In this document: positions 12,317 through 24,300 of the stretch, piece after piece
Layout: the number at the start of each line of letters is the position of its first letter
Numbering within the stretch: the first letter of the stretch is position 1
Assembly (NCBI GenBank): GCA_034620365.1
Contig: JAQGEQ010000072.1
Location: forward strand, 1 to 64,000
Reading direction: 5' to 3'
Origin: Pegea sp. RAD2-039
Taxonomy: Eukaryota > Chordata > Thaliacea > Salpida > Salpidae
Length of the DNA: 64,000 nucleotides
Program-made: the position numbers and the translations under genes
Notes under the pieces: model-generated
Database searches by the model: none
Told to the model about the DNA's origin: nothing
What the model saw: the letters and a program-made list of their open reading frames with translations, nothing else

Positions 12317-12852
12317 TAAATCATAATCGCTAACTGACAAAAGTTGAATTGAAAGTAAGTGACTCATTAAATACAGAATTATAAAAAATCAGACTTTGTT
12401 CTTTACTTCTTATTTTGTCTCGATTATTTTACTCGATGGCATTTATATGGATGAATTATGAAGAGGAAGAAGTTGAATCATTAAGGAACTCTCTATTTCT
12501 TTTTAATGAAATAAACAATTTGATAACTTCTAAAAAGTGTTTTGAAAGAAAACAAAAATTGAAGATCTGTTAAACTTTCGAGGTAGTATCAGGTAACTTC
12601 TGGAAATATATGAAATAATAACAAGTTTTTTTTTCGCTTTATTTATTGAATTTATCTGGATATGACTTTCAATCAATTCGAGAGCAAACAAAATCTGTTC
12701 GAATGATAGAGAAGGTGGACAAATTATTTTAAACTCCAAATATATAATTTCAACAAAATTACATCTTTCTCGAATTGCAGATTATTATGAAAGAGCCGGA
12801 AATTCTTTCAAATCTGTAAATCCAAATCTTTTTAAAATGATTTTATAAATAT
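12317..12852. other. Gap between minisatellite and Maelstrom 3' end
   Basis: About 0.5 kb of AT-rich DNA with no recognisable gene. It should contain the 3' untranslated region of Maelstrom on the minus strand. Confidence 0.5.
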
Positions 12853-15800
12853 TTACAAACCGTTCACGTAAGGTCGTCGTGGTTCATCAGTACCATCCTA
12901 TAAAAAGAAATCAAACAATTTGATAATATTCCAACTGAAATTTCATAACAACTTTTTACAACATAAAAATTAAGAAAATTACCGAAGCTTTGAATGAAGA
13001 TTCGGCGAAAGGTTCTGCAGAGAAGTATTAAAACGATTAAAACTTGTCAAAATTACAAATTATTTAAAACAAATGACATAAATGCAATTAATTTAAAAGT
13101 TATTTAAATTTGTTGCAAAGCAAATATCTTACTTTTTGAAAAAGAAAACACCGAAGTGGAAACCTGCTGAGAAATTTTAACAAAATTATTTCAAGTTAGT
13201 TATTTGGTTAGAATAATCATTTACAGAAATTTGATAAAAAATCTTTTAAAAAAGTAGAATTTGAAAAACCTCATCATCAAAACCATTCATTTCTACCGCT
13301 GATGACTTATTCCAACTTTTAGGGATTCTTGTATTTTCCACGGTAGAACTGAAGCCCTAAAAATATAGATTTTATATCTTTAACTTCACATTCGTATTTT
13401 CGTTCTTTAATTCTTTTTATTTTGATCAAAGGAACTTAACCAAATGAAACAGTAAAGAGACACCTTCTCGGATTCGATGTTTAACAAAACGGCGATTAGT
13501 AGGCACTTTAATCTCACATTTATCTCTGTTTACAACTTCTGGTGTCTTAGCTCAATACTAAGAGTTGATTTATAAAATCAATTTCTACTTTTTGATGATT
13601 GGTGTTCTTGTATTTGCTTAGTGATGAATTTTATCGAGTTGTTGGTGTTTTCAAACAAAATTAAACCATTTGCAGAACTTAAAGGTTATCTAGCATTGAA
13701 ATTAAGTTTCAACTATTTATGATTATAAATTGACAAAGTTTAGTGTCTTGTTTTCATTTGTACAGATGTTTGTTGAAAAGTGAAAATAAGCTTTAAAGTG
13801 AAAAAAGTTTATTCTAATGCAAAATAAACAACAAAATCTGTATTAAAAGTAAACAATCAAAGTATATAATTACCGAAGAAAAACCATTTGAAACCATGAA
13901 ACACTGTGGTAGAGGAACTGGAAGGTGCTTACCAGTTACAAGTTCAACACCAAATTCATAACATAACTCAGATGCGATGGAGAAGCTGTTAGTAAAATGA
14001 TAAAAACTGAAAGTGAATAGTAATTAACTAACCAGCATCGTTTCGCGACCAACAACGAACAGTAATTGCATCCAAGTTGTTCGTGGTAAGAACATCTAGA
14101 AATATTTTACTTTATCAAAAGTTTTGTAGAAATAAAAAATTGATTGACTTGGTGTTCATGCCACTATCATGATAAGTAGTTTCCAGATTGCTTTGTATGA
14201 TAAATGCTGAAGGTCGTTGCTTGCTACAAATCTCATACAAATCAGCAACTGTTTCTTCCAAACTAAAGACTCGAACCATATTTGCTTCTTCTATAAACAA
14301 ATTTCTTTTGTAAATAAGGAAATGACAATTAAGAATTATTATTTGAAGAATTAAAAGAGCTTACCAGCACATTTGGCTAACCAGTTAACACAAAACTTGG
14401 TTTTTCGTAGTTCTGAAGACTGTAAAAACAGAAATGAACAATTCTGATCAATATTTCATGACTAACCTTGGTTAAAACAAACAAATTTGAAGCATCAGTT
14501 TTGTAGCCAATAAAATCGAGTAGATTTTTCCAAGCTTGTTTATTTGAAGATGTTTCTTCATGAAACTCATCAGAAAAAATCTTGTGAGTTTTTTCTCTCC
14601 ATAATTTTGCTTCACCCAGCAAACCAAGTTTCATTTTTTCTATAATTTCAATAACTCATCATAAAAATGAAAATTTTACAACTAGTAATAGTGACCAGTT
14701 TCAATAAAACAGTGCAGCTGATCAATGATGCCTTCTTGTAGAGAGAACTTTAAACAAGCCATTTCACAGGGGTGGTAACCCTCACGGGGTAACTCGTACA
14801 AGCACTGGAACGAGATGACATAGAAGACCTGGTTTTTCACTCCTTTCAAAAAAACCGTCCAATAAATAAATTATAATTAACCAATCAGTTACCAGCAACA
14901 GAATCCCAAAACTGTTCAAAAAACTTCTTTTGTGATTCGATATTTCTTTCTGCTGCAACTAATGGATCAACATGACTCTGGAAAAGTTTTGAAATTAAAT
15001 CAACAAAAAGATTTCGATTTAGTTTCAAACCCCGATTACTTCTCCAGTACAATCTAGTTTAATGTCTGCATTTCTACAACTTTCTCTCCAACATTTCGCT
15101 TTTTCCTCATACTTTTGTTTCATAGCATCATCCAGCTTCTAGTATATAATTACAATAATATTTCAGGTTAGAGCTCAGATTTCCAATTACAAGGAATAAG
15201 ATCTTATTTGAAATAACTTCATGATTTATTATTTAGATTTAACTGAATTTTAACTACAACTCGATATAGAAGCTAATTTTAAAACCTAACATAAAATACA
15301 ATTTGAAAAATTTATTCTACTTATATACTTATATATCTATGTATTTAAAGCTTATGATTGAAATTTAAAATACTTAATAGACTTGAAACATTTTTGTTAT
15401 TATAGTTCATCACTACAGCCAATTTGTACTTCTTAGACTAAAGTCACAAAAAAGGTTATATTACAAACAAGTCTTGTGTTTGGTTGTTGAGGGTGAATTA
15501 CTACAATATTTAGTTCTGTTTCAGAACGATTTTTTTTAAATAGAAATCTAAAATCGCTGACTTGGTGAAATCTTAGTTGGAAGCATTTTTTGGTTCAAAA
15601 TATTTGAGAAATATCAAGTTTAACTTTAAAAAACCAATTTAACAACATAAGTATAAAATTAAACAGGCTTTTTACTGTCTCTACTTACCTCCCAATGGCT
15701 TTTAGCATAAGAAAGAGCATCTGCTTTAGAATGAACAGTAAAGTGTTTAGCTTTCAGCTCTTCATATTTCTCATCTAAGAAGAAGCTAAAAGCATTTCTA

Positions 15801-15868
15801 GCTGTTTTTTTCTTTTTCTTTGAGCTACTAACAAGTTGGCTCATATAAACAGGTGCATTAACTTCCAT
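12853..15868 (-). CDS. MAEL: Maelstrom (HMG box plus MAEL domain), piRNA pathway
   Basis: Maelstrom acts in germline piRNA-guided transposon silencing. Thirteen exons (high to low): 15689-15868, 15040-15138, 14893-14977, 14696-14842, 14467-14639, 14365-14419, 14149-14290, 14033-14095, 13874-13985, 13270-13356, 13133-13163, 12983-13014, 12853-12897. They total 1251 nt (416 aa), in the normal family range, and keep one frame. Exon 1 begins with the first Met and encodes a lysine run and an HMG box (ARNAFSFFLDEKYEELK) that continues into exon 2 (YEEKAKCWRE). The MAEL domain (RNase H-like fold) covers about residues 122-330, with HPCEMACLKFSLQEG around Glu148 and CSYHEQLGCNYC at 295-306. These fit the family's conserved Glu-Cys-His-Cys set. 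The tail ends in DEPRRPYVNGL. The donors of exons 4 and 7 (GTCACT, GTCAAT) are weak but needed for frame. The gene lies in the spacer between the inverted arms. Confidence 0.9.
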
Positions 15869-17159
15869 TGTTCTTTTAAGTAATCCTTAATATCTATTTT
15901 ACAAAACTTTGAGTATTAGATATCTAAAGTTGTAAAATAAGTTTTTGATAATTAAAACAGATGAGAAAACACAATAATTAAATTTGCTAACAAGCAATTT
16001 TCAACAAATACTTTTATATATGAAACCCAACAAAAACTCCAAATCCATAAATAAGGAAAACAGATTTTGTGGTTTAGAGCTGTCAAATGAATTAAAGCTA
16101 ATAAAACAAAAAAATTTGATTATTAAAAATTATAAAATAGAAATATTATGTATAAAAATAAAATTTGATGAAAACAAGCTTAAAAGATATTCAAGGAAAA
16201 ACTTAAACTTGAATTATTAAACAAAAACCCAACTTGAAATTTTCTAAATGCTAAGTCTCAAATAAGTTACAAAAACTAGAAACAAATATTTAAAATTATT
16301 TAAGTAAAGAAAATTAAATATCAAAGTTATTAAAGGTTATTGAAAGTTATAAAAGCAAAATACAGTTTTCACGACAACTTTAAGTAAGAAAAGTAAGAAG
16401 TTGTGGAAGTAATCAGCAAATACATTCTTACAATGTCAAATGGGCTGCATACAAAAATATTTAATAAACATAAAGTTTAAAATATTCAGGTTCTTAATTT
16501 GAACTTTTTGAATATATTGAATACGAAGCATTTTGGCAGGGAACAAAATTCTGATAACTTTAATTTGTTTAACATTAACAAAGGTTGGTAACTAACATCT
16601 ACACCCAAATTAGTCATGTCAACACATTAACATAATTCATATTACTTTTGAACAGCAAACAATAGATAATCGCAAAAAAATTTGATTAACTTTACATACA
16701 AATGTTAAAACATAGCGCCAAGTAAACCGATGCATATGAAATTTTGCAAAAAACAAACCAGTGATAAAAATTCAGTAGAAAACACTGAAGATAGCGAAGT
16801 ACGAATAGGTAAGCCTGCAGTACATTATAATTATTGTAAACTCCTAAAAATAGATTTCACCGTAGCGGTAAAAATACACTAAACTATATTAATTTGTGGT
16901 TTATACATATTAACTTAATGCTGTAAAAATTTTTGGAAAAGTCAAGCTAAATGAATCAACATCTTGTAAATTTATTTTGAAAATTTATACTAAAGATTAA
17001 AAATATAATCACAAAACCGTCATTAAGACTACATGAGACATAACTCAAAAACAAAACATATATTAAAAATTATAGTATTCTTTATTTTATTTTTGTCTAA
17101 ACAAAAGTCAGTTAATGTTAGATTATAGATTGAGTATTTATTGATGGTTATAAAAGTTT
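15869..17159. other. AT-rich gap upstream of Maelstrom
   Basis: No supported gene. Low-complexity A/T-rich frames occur (for example 15984-16220, plus) but lack any recognisable domain. The Maelstrom promoter should lie near 15870-16100; no clear TATA element was picked out. Confidence 0.5.
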
Positions 17160-18650
17160 GTCGGCAGCGAGCTTGAGTTGTCTGGATTGCAGCCGTAAGT
17201 TAGTAGATTCCAAAGAAGATTAATTTGATTTAGATTTAAAAGTTTGGCATCGTCGGCAAAAAACATTACTTTTCCAGAACCAATTAGTAATGTAGAACTG
17301 TCTGTTGTATCATTGACATAAATATTAAAAAGAGGAGGGCCAATAATGGGAACACCACTGAAAACTTCAAGAAAACTTGAATTATGATTTGTTGTTGCCT
17401 ATCATTATGAAATTACTCAATCTAAGAGTGGGTTAATTTTCTGACAGTTTTTATTAATATTGGATGTGAAACTGAGTCAAAGACTTTGCAAATATCTGTA
17501 TAGATGATATTGTTTGCTGAGGAATATAGCCACTAGTGAAAACAAGACAACAGCTGACCACTTGTGGATCTTTGAAGAAGGAGTCCAAGTTGATATTTAG
17601 AGAGCAAACTATTGTTTAGAAGAATTTTCTGTCAAATGATCAACTCAAAGACTCGGCAGAAGCTACTAATAAGAGAAATTGGTCGATAATTTAGTGGCTT
17701 TTATGTCTCCTTTCTTATGAGCTGGAATAATGATACAGGGTAGTGAAAATGTCAAAACCAGTGATAACAAAATCATCTATAACATTAAATTTCTTCTATT
17801 TAGGAATAATGTTTTTATAGATGTAGCCTTTTCTGAAAACCTCCTGAAAGCTTTGGGTAAAAAAGTTTAGCCTTTTTAAAGTTACTGAAGCACACATTTT
17901 TATTTTCATCAATAAGGGGTATAAATTTGATTTAATAAATTTATGTAACGAACCACTCTCATAACTTTTACCTTCCATATATTCGTATCACTCATTAACT
18001 TTTAGTTCATATTCCTCACATTTAAGCTTGTAGTTTGCTTTGTATGAGTTTTCCAATTCAAATTTGTTGTATGAGAGATGTTTTTCATTTAACTAGCATT
18101 TAGTGAAAGTCGGAATTTAATAAGATTTAGAGGAGAGAGATTTTAGCGGGACAAATATTTAAAATTAATATTCAGAACTTGTATGAAATTACCATATAAT
18201 GACTATAAGGGTAGCTTTTTATTTATCATGTACTTCCAGTTAAAGGAGGATAGATAGTTGTTGATCTTTTTTTAACTCAGTTTTATGGAAGTTAGGATAT
18301 AGCCATGGGTTATACTGAACTATTTATAGATGGATTATACTGAAATATAAAAGAAATAATAAAATATTCGCAGGTGGAAAAGAAAGAAAAATCAGGTGAT
18401 TAGAATAGCAGTTAATTAGGTTCTAGAATGTTAAAAAGATGAACCAAAGATTTAAGATGTGACCTTTTAAATGAGTGGGTGCAGACATATTGAGTTAGAG
18501 AATTAGTAGCTGTAAAATTGAGAAAGGTATCATATGGACAAGATCATCTGAACATAGAAGAAAAGTCCAATCTATGTTAGGAAGATTAGAATATACTACT
18601 TGCGTAGAATGGATTATTACTAGGAATTGTATAACTAATAACTTTGTAGA
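17160..18650 (-). mobile_element. Decayed LINE (non-LTR retrotransposon) with endonuclease and reverse transcriptase remnants
   Basis: Minus-strand translations, in several frames, give the order of motifs of an apurinic-endonuclease-type LINE (CR1/Jockey-like). Remnants of the endonuclease end are NLPNIDW (about 18570-18610) and NSLTQYV (about 18480-18520). A linker ending near HKFIKSNL and LNFFTQSFQEVF lies at 17830-17960. Reverse transcriptase motifs follow: IIPAHKKGD (17703-17735), NYRPISLISS (17665-17695), IIYTDICKVFDSVSHP (about 17475-17525), FSGVPIIGPPLFNIYVND (about 17310-17365) and the catalytic FADD (17249-17260). Several frameshifts and stops lie between motifs, and the usual GVPQGS is GVPIIG, so it is inactive and old. 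I see no clear 3' end or target-site duplication, so both limits are approximate. Confidence 0.8.
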
Positions 18651-20146
18651 TATCAGATAATATTAATCTATTTTGAGACGTTATTGCATTTAGTATTGCA
18701 CCATTGTATATAAACTTCAGAAATTTCTAAGAAGCTTCATACAAACTTAGACTTGCACGCTCGGAAACTGGGTTTAACTTTGCTATTAAATCTTGTGAAA
18801 TGGCTTCTGTTTCTTGTACGCTAACTGATCGGAACATGTTTTTTATGTGCACAGGGTAATCTGAAGTTAATCTTTTATTACAAGCTTGGTGATAGGCAAG
18901 AATATTATACTAATTAGTTTACTATTCAAAATAAATTCGAACCATTAATTCGTTTTTGGATTTTCTGAAACAAATTTTTGTTTCTATTTAGTTAGAAAAA
19001 TGGATTTTAAAATAAACTAAAGTAGTATCAATTATTGTAATTTAAGAACTTTATATTGTTACCGAATTTATCTTAAAAACTGAAAGCTATTGTCAGAAGA
19101 TGATTATAATTTATAGAAATTTAGTTAAACATTAAGTTTAAAAAATTTATGTGTACTGTAGGAATTTAATTACTAACTAGAAAAGAAAACATATCTAAAA
19201 GACAAAAAGTAAACTAAAAGCTACATAAAAAAGTTGTTTAATAAATGATTAAATATAACAATTTATTTGAATAGCACTTTCATAAAAATATTATTTTTAA
19301 TACTATGAAATTAAAAAGATATTTATGGTAACATTTATAGGCATTTACTAATGATGTTATCAGATAACTCAATTATAGTGATGTTTTTACTATTAGCCAT
19401 TTTTGTCTAAAAATATCTAACTTATTATTTATGTAAGTTTGAAAATCTTCAGATTTTTGTTGTTATAATTTAATTTCTTTAGTTATAAAAAAGAAGGTTT
19501 CATTTTGTAAAACATATATCAATAAATACCTCAAAGTTTTTTATTTTATAATTAATAAAGATATATTTGATAAAGTTCTTATATTTTTATTATTTTATAT
19601 TTATATAGTAAAATATTTTTCTTGATTACTTGCTTTTTACATTTTAATTTTTTTATTTAAAAGATTTTTTATGATTCTTTGCAATGGTTGTAAATGTTTT
19701 AATAAAATATTTTTTCAAAGATTATTTAACCAACTTTATTTTTTTTATAAAATATTTGAAATTTAATTTTTATGTCTATGGAATTGTTTATAAACTTCTA
19801 TAAGATCTAATTAAATTTATACTTTAATTGATATTTAACTTTTTAAATTATACTTTAGTGGTTTTTATATTTTTTTATTCTTGTTTATAAATTATATTAG
19901 TTTTTATACACATATTTTATAACATTATTTGAATTTCAAATAATTTATCTTGAGAAATTTAGATAATGTTTGTTTTATGTTCTTATAAACAAATTTACAA
20001 TTTTATATATTGATTTGTAAATTTGTATACTTTCCCTGTATTTATATTTAGTGTTTTTAGTGATTATAACTTATTTTAGTTTAATAATCAACTATATCAC
20101 ATTTTGGTTTATTTTTCAGAATTTTAATTTTTAGTTTGAATTAATT
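18651..20146. other. Very AT-rich gap upstream of RNASEH2B
   Basis: About 1.5 kb. A piece around 18720-18890 (minus) can be read as an open frame and may be more of the LINE 5' part. The rest is A/T-rich with no gene recognised. The RNASEH2B promoter should lie at the right end. Confidence 0.5.
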
Positions 20147-21157
20147 ATGAATGATCCAATTTCAACCCAACACCTAAAAGTTTGTATTTTACCATCTCAT
20201 AATGGAAATGGTAATAACCTTAATCACACCAAATTTATAACTTTGCCAAGTTGTAAGACTTGGAAACCAGCTAAGCTTATGATTGAAAATATAGAGAATA
20301 AAAGTTTTTTATATGAAGTTAATAAGTATGAAAATCATTATTCTTCATGGTTTATTGGGGATCAACTAGTAAAGTCAGATGGTACTTTGTATATAGCCAC
20401 CAAGTTAGATCCTTTATTTGTAATAATTGGTTACTTTCAGCAAGTTCAAAGTAATCAGTATCATATTTTGGATCAAGTTATTCAAACTGATTATTATGAT
20501 GATCTCATCAATTCGTTATCAAATATTAATCAACTTGAAAAGATTTGTGATGTTAGTGAAATTGGAAGTTTAACTTCTTACAAGTAAGATGAACATTTTA
20601 TGACATGAAATTTTTGATTTTATAATGAAAGTTCATCTAACATATAACATTTATCTTTTACTTTATGAATTTAAATGTTTAATTTTAGCTTTTTAATTTG
20701 TTAAATCTACTTGTCCATCTAATGTTTTATTTTGGTTTTTAGGTTTAATGAAACTAAAACTCTTCAATGGTTAATAGCTAAAGTCAAAAGGATTGAAGAA
20801 GCTCTTGAAAAGTCAGATACAATTTATTTGCCACCAATAACTGGTAAAGATACAATAAAAAGTGTATCTGAAGACAAAAAAGTATATTCTTGGAAACTCA
20901 TTAGTAATTATTTAAATGAATATTTGGAAGAAAAGTTAGGAGAAGCTTTGGATATAAATTTAAAAAGAAAACTAAATAATTCAGATTTGTTTGTAAATTC
21001 CAAAAAAGCAAAGATTTTAGTGAATGAAGATTATAGTGAAAATATGATATCTGGAGACCAAAAAAGCTCAAGATCTTTAACTAGAACTGAAAAAGCTTTA
21101 AAAAAGATTGACAAAAGTGGAATGAAAAAAATATCTTCATTTTTCAAGAAGAAATAA
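20147..21157 (+). CDS. RNASEH2B: Ribonuclease H2 subunit B
   Basis: Non-catalytic subunit of the RNase H2 heterotrimer, which removes ribonucleotides from genomic DNA and degrades RNA:DNA hybrids in the nucleus. Two exons, 20147-20583 and 20743-21157, joined inside a Lys codon (LTSYK-FNETKTLQWL), give 283 aa against about 312 in human. The N-terminal half has the family motif SWFIGDQLVKSDGTLYIAT followed by KLDPLF; the second exon opens with the conserved FNETKTLQWLIAKV helix. The last residues, GMKKISSFF followed by lysines, match a degenerate PIP box (hydrophobic residue, then two aromatics), which in human RNASEH2B binds PCNA. The start is the first in-frame ATG, preceded by AT-rich sequence. 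The stop is 146 bp before DCTN6 on the same strand. Confidence 0.92.
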
Positions 21158-21303
21158 CTTTATTGTTTTCATATTTTAATTTGTTGGTTACTTTTGACCA
21201 AATTTTGTTTCATGTTTTTGCTTTTTAATAATGAGTAATACTAAAAAGTTGTTTTACAGGTTTATATTTGTAAAATTTTTTGAAATTCTTATGCTATAGA
21301 AAG

Positions 21304-24300
21304 ATGGCACATTTGAATAAAGCTAGTGAAAAGTAAGTTGTTTTTATTCAAGTTATGTAAAATTTTATAATAAGTTTGTAGTTTATATACCTTCTTATAT
21401 TTATTAAATTATCTGTTAAATTTAATAGTTGAATCTCCAATTATAAGACTTTGTTATTTTTCATCTTATATAAGTTTTCATAATCATCAAAATTTATATT
21501 TTTTGTAATTTAAAATTGTTATATTTATTTTAGTGAAAGACTTCAAGTTTCTGAAGATACTTCAGTTTGTGAATCAGCAAAAATAATTGGTGATGTCACT
21601 ATTGGTTCAAGGACTGTAGTGCATCCAAAAGCTGAAATTATTGCTGAAGATGGACCTATTGTAATTGGAGAAGGAAATTTAGTTGAAGAAAAAGCTCGAA
21701 TAATAAACAAGTAAGATCATTTTCATCTATTTATCTTTCATTTCTTTCTGCATACTTTAAACCCCTTAAATATGTCCTTGAACTCCAATATGTTTTTGAA
21801 CCTTCTCTAAATCCTCTTAAGTTTGTAAGAGGTAACAAGTTCTGGGCACTCTAAACAAGCCTTATAAATCTTAATTGGTATTCTAAATCACCCAAACAAG
21901 TTCTGGGGCACTCTAAACAAGCTTTATCAATCTTAAATGGTATTCTAAATCACCCAAACAAGTTCTGGGCACTCTAAGCAAGCTTTATGAATCTTAATTG
22001 GTATTCTAAATCACCCAAACAAGTTCTGGGGCACTCTAAGCAAGCTTTATAAATCTTAATTGGTATTCTAAATCACCCAAACAAGTTCTGGGCACTCTAA
22101 GCAAGCTTTATAAATCTTAAATGGTATTCTAAATCACTCAAACAAGTTCTGGGGCACTCTAAGCAAGCTTTATAAATCTTAATTGGTATTCTAAATCACC
22201 CAAACAAGTTCTGGGCACTCTAAGCAAGCTTTATAAATCTTAATTGGTATTCTAAATCACCCAAACAAGTTCTGGGCACTCTAAGCAAGCTTTATAAATC
22301 TTAAATGGTATTCTAAATCACCCAAACAAGTTCTGGGGCACTCTAAACAAGCTTTATGAATCTTAATTGGTATTCTAAATCACCCAAACAAGTTCTGGGG
22401 TACTCTAAACAAGCTGTATGAATCTTAAATGGTATTCTAAATCATCCAAACAAGTTCTGGGGCACTCTAAGCAAGCTTTATAAATCTTAATTGGTATTCT
22501 AAATCACCCAAACAAGTTCTGGGCACTCTAAGCAAGCTTTATAAATCTTAAATGGTATTCTAAATCACCCAAACAAGTTCTGGGCACTCTAAACAAGCTT
22601 TATAAATCTTAAATGGTATTCTAAATCACCCAAACAAGTTCTGGGGCACTCTAAGCAAGCTTTATAAATCTTAATTGGTATTCTAAATCACCCAAACAAG
22701 TTCTGGGGCACTCTAAACAAGCTTTATAAATCTTAATTGGTATTCTAAATCACCCAAACAAGTTCTGGGGCACTCTAAGCAAGCTTTATAAATCTTAATT
22801 GGTATTCTAAATCACCCAAACAAGTTCTGGGCACTCTAAACAAGCTTTATGAATCTTAATTGGTATTCTAAATCATCCAAACAAGTTCTGGGGCACTCTA
22901 AGCAAGCTTTATAAATCTTAATTGGTATTCTAAATCACCCAAACAAGTTCTGGGCACTCTAAGCAAGCTTTATAAATCTTAAATGGTATTCTAAATCACC
23001 CAAACAAGTTCTGGGGCACTCTAAACAAGCTTTATGAATCTTAATTGGTATTCTAAATCACCCAAACAAGTTCTGGGGTACTCTAAACAAGCTGTATGAA
23101 TCTTAAATGGTATTCTAAATCACCCAAACAAGTTCTGGGCACTCTAAACAAGCTTTATAAATCTTAAATGGTATTCTAAATCACCCAAACAAGTTCTGGG
23201 CACTCTAAGCAAGCTTTATAAATCTTAAATGGTATTCTAAATCACTCAAACAAGTTCTGGGCACTCTAAACAAGCTTTATCAATCTTAAATGGTATTCTA
23301 AATCATCCAAACAAGTTCTGGGGCACTCTAAGCAAGCTTTATAAATCTTAATTGGTATTCTAAATCACCCAAACAAGTTCTGGGCACTCTAAGCAAGCTT
23401 TATAAATCTTAAATGGTATTCTAAATCACCCAAACAAGTTCTGGGGCACTCTAAACAAGCTTTATGAATCTTAATTGGTATTCTAAATCACCCAAACAAG
23501 TTCTGGGGCACTCTAAACAAGCTTTATCAATCTTAAATGGTATTCTAAATCATCCAAACAAGTTCTGGGCACTCTAAGCAAGCTTTATAAATCTTAATTG
23601 GTATTCTAAATCACTCAAACAAGTTCTGGGGCACTCTAAACAAGCTTTATAAATCTTTATTGGTATTCTAAATCACCCAAACAAGTTCTGGGCACTCTAA
23701 GCAAGCTTTATAAATCTTAAATGGTATTCTAAATCACCCAAACAAGTTCTGGGGCACTCTAAACAAGCTGTTCTGGGGTAATGAATCTTAAATGGTATTC
23801 TAAATCACCCAAACAAGTTCTGGGCACTCTAAACAAGCTTTATAAATCTTAAATGGTATTCTAAATCACCCAAACAAGTTCTGGGCACTCTAAGCAAGCT
23901 TTATCAATCTTAAATGGTATTCTAAATCATCCAAACAAGTTCTGGGGCACTCTAAGCAAGCTTTATAAATCTTAATTGGTATTCTAAATCACCCAAACAA
24001 GTTCTGGGCACTCTAAGCAAGCTTTATAAATCTTAAATGGTATTCTAAATCACCCAAACAAGTTCTGGGGCACTCTAAACAAGCTTTATGAATCTTAATT
24101 GGTATTCTAAATCACCCAAACAAGTTCTGGGGCACTCTAAACAAGCTTTATCAATCTTAAATGGTATTCTAAATCATCCAAACAAGTTCTGGGCACTCTA
24201 AGCAAGCTTTATAAATCTTAATTGGTATTCTAAATCACTCAAACAAGTTCTGGGGCACTCTAAACAAGCTTTATAAATCTTTATTGGTATTCTAAATCAC

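Noticed and set aside
16730-16809. Possible first exon (MHMKFCKKQTSDK) followed by GTAAGC
   Set aside because: No second exon with a matching phase or any recognised domain was found downstream.
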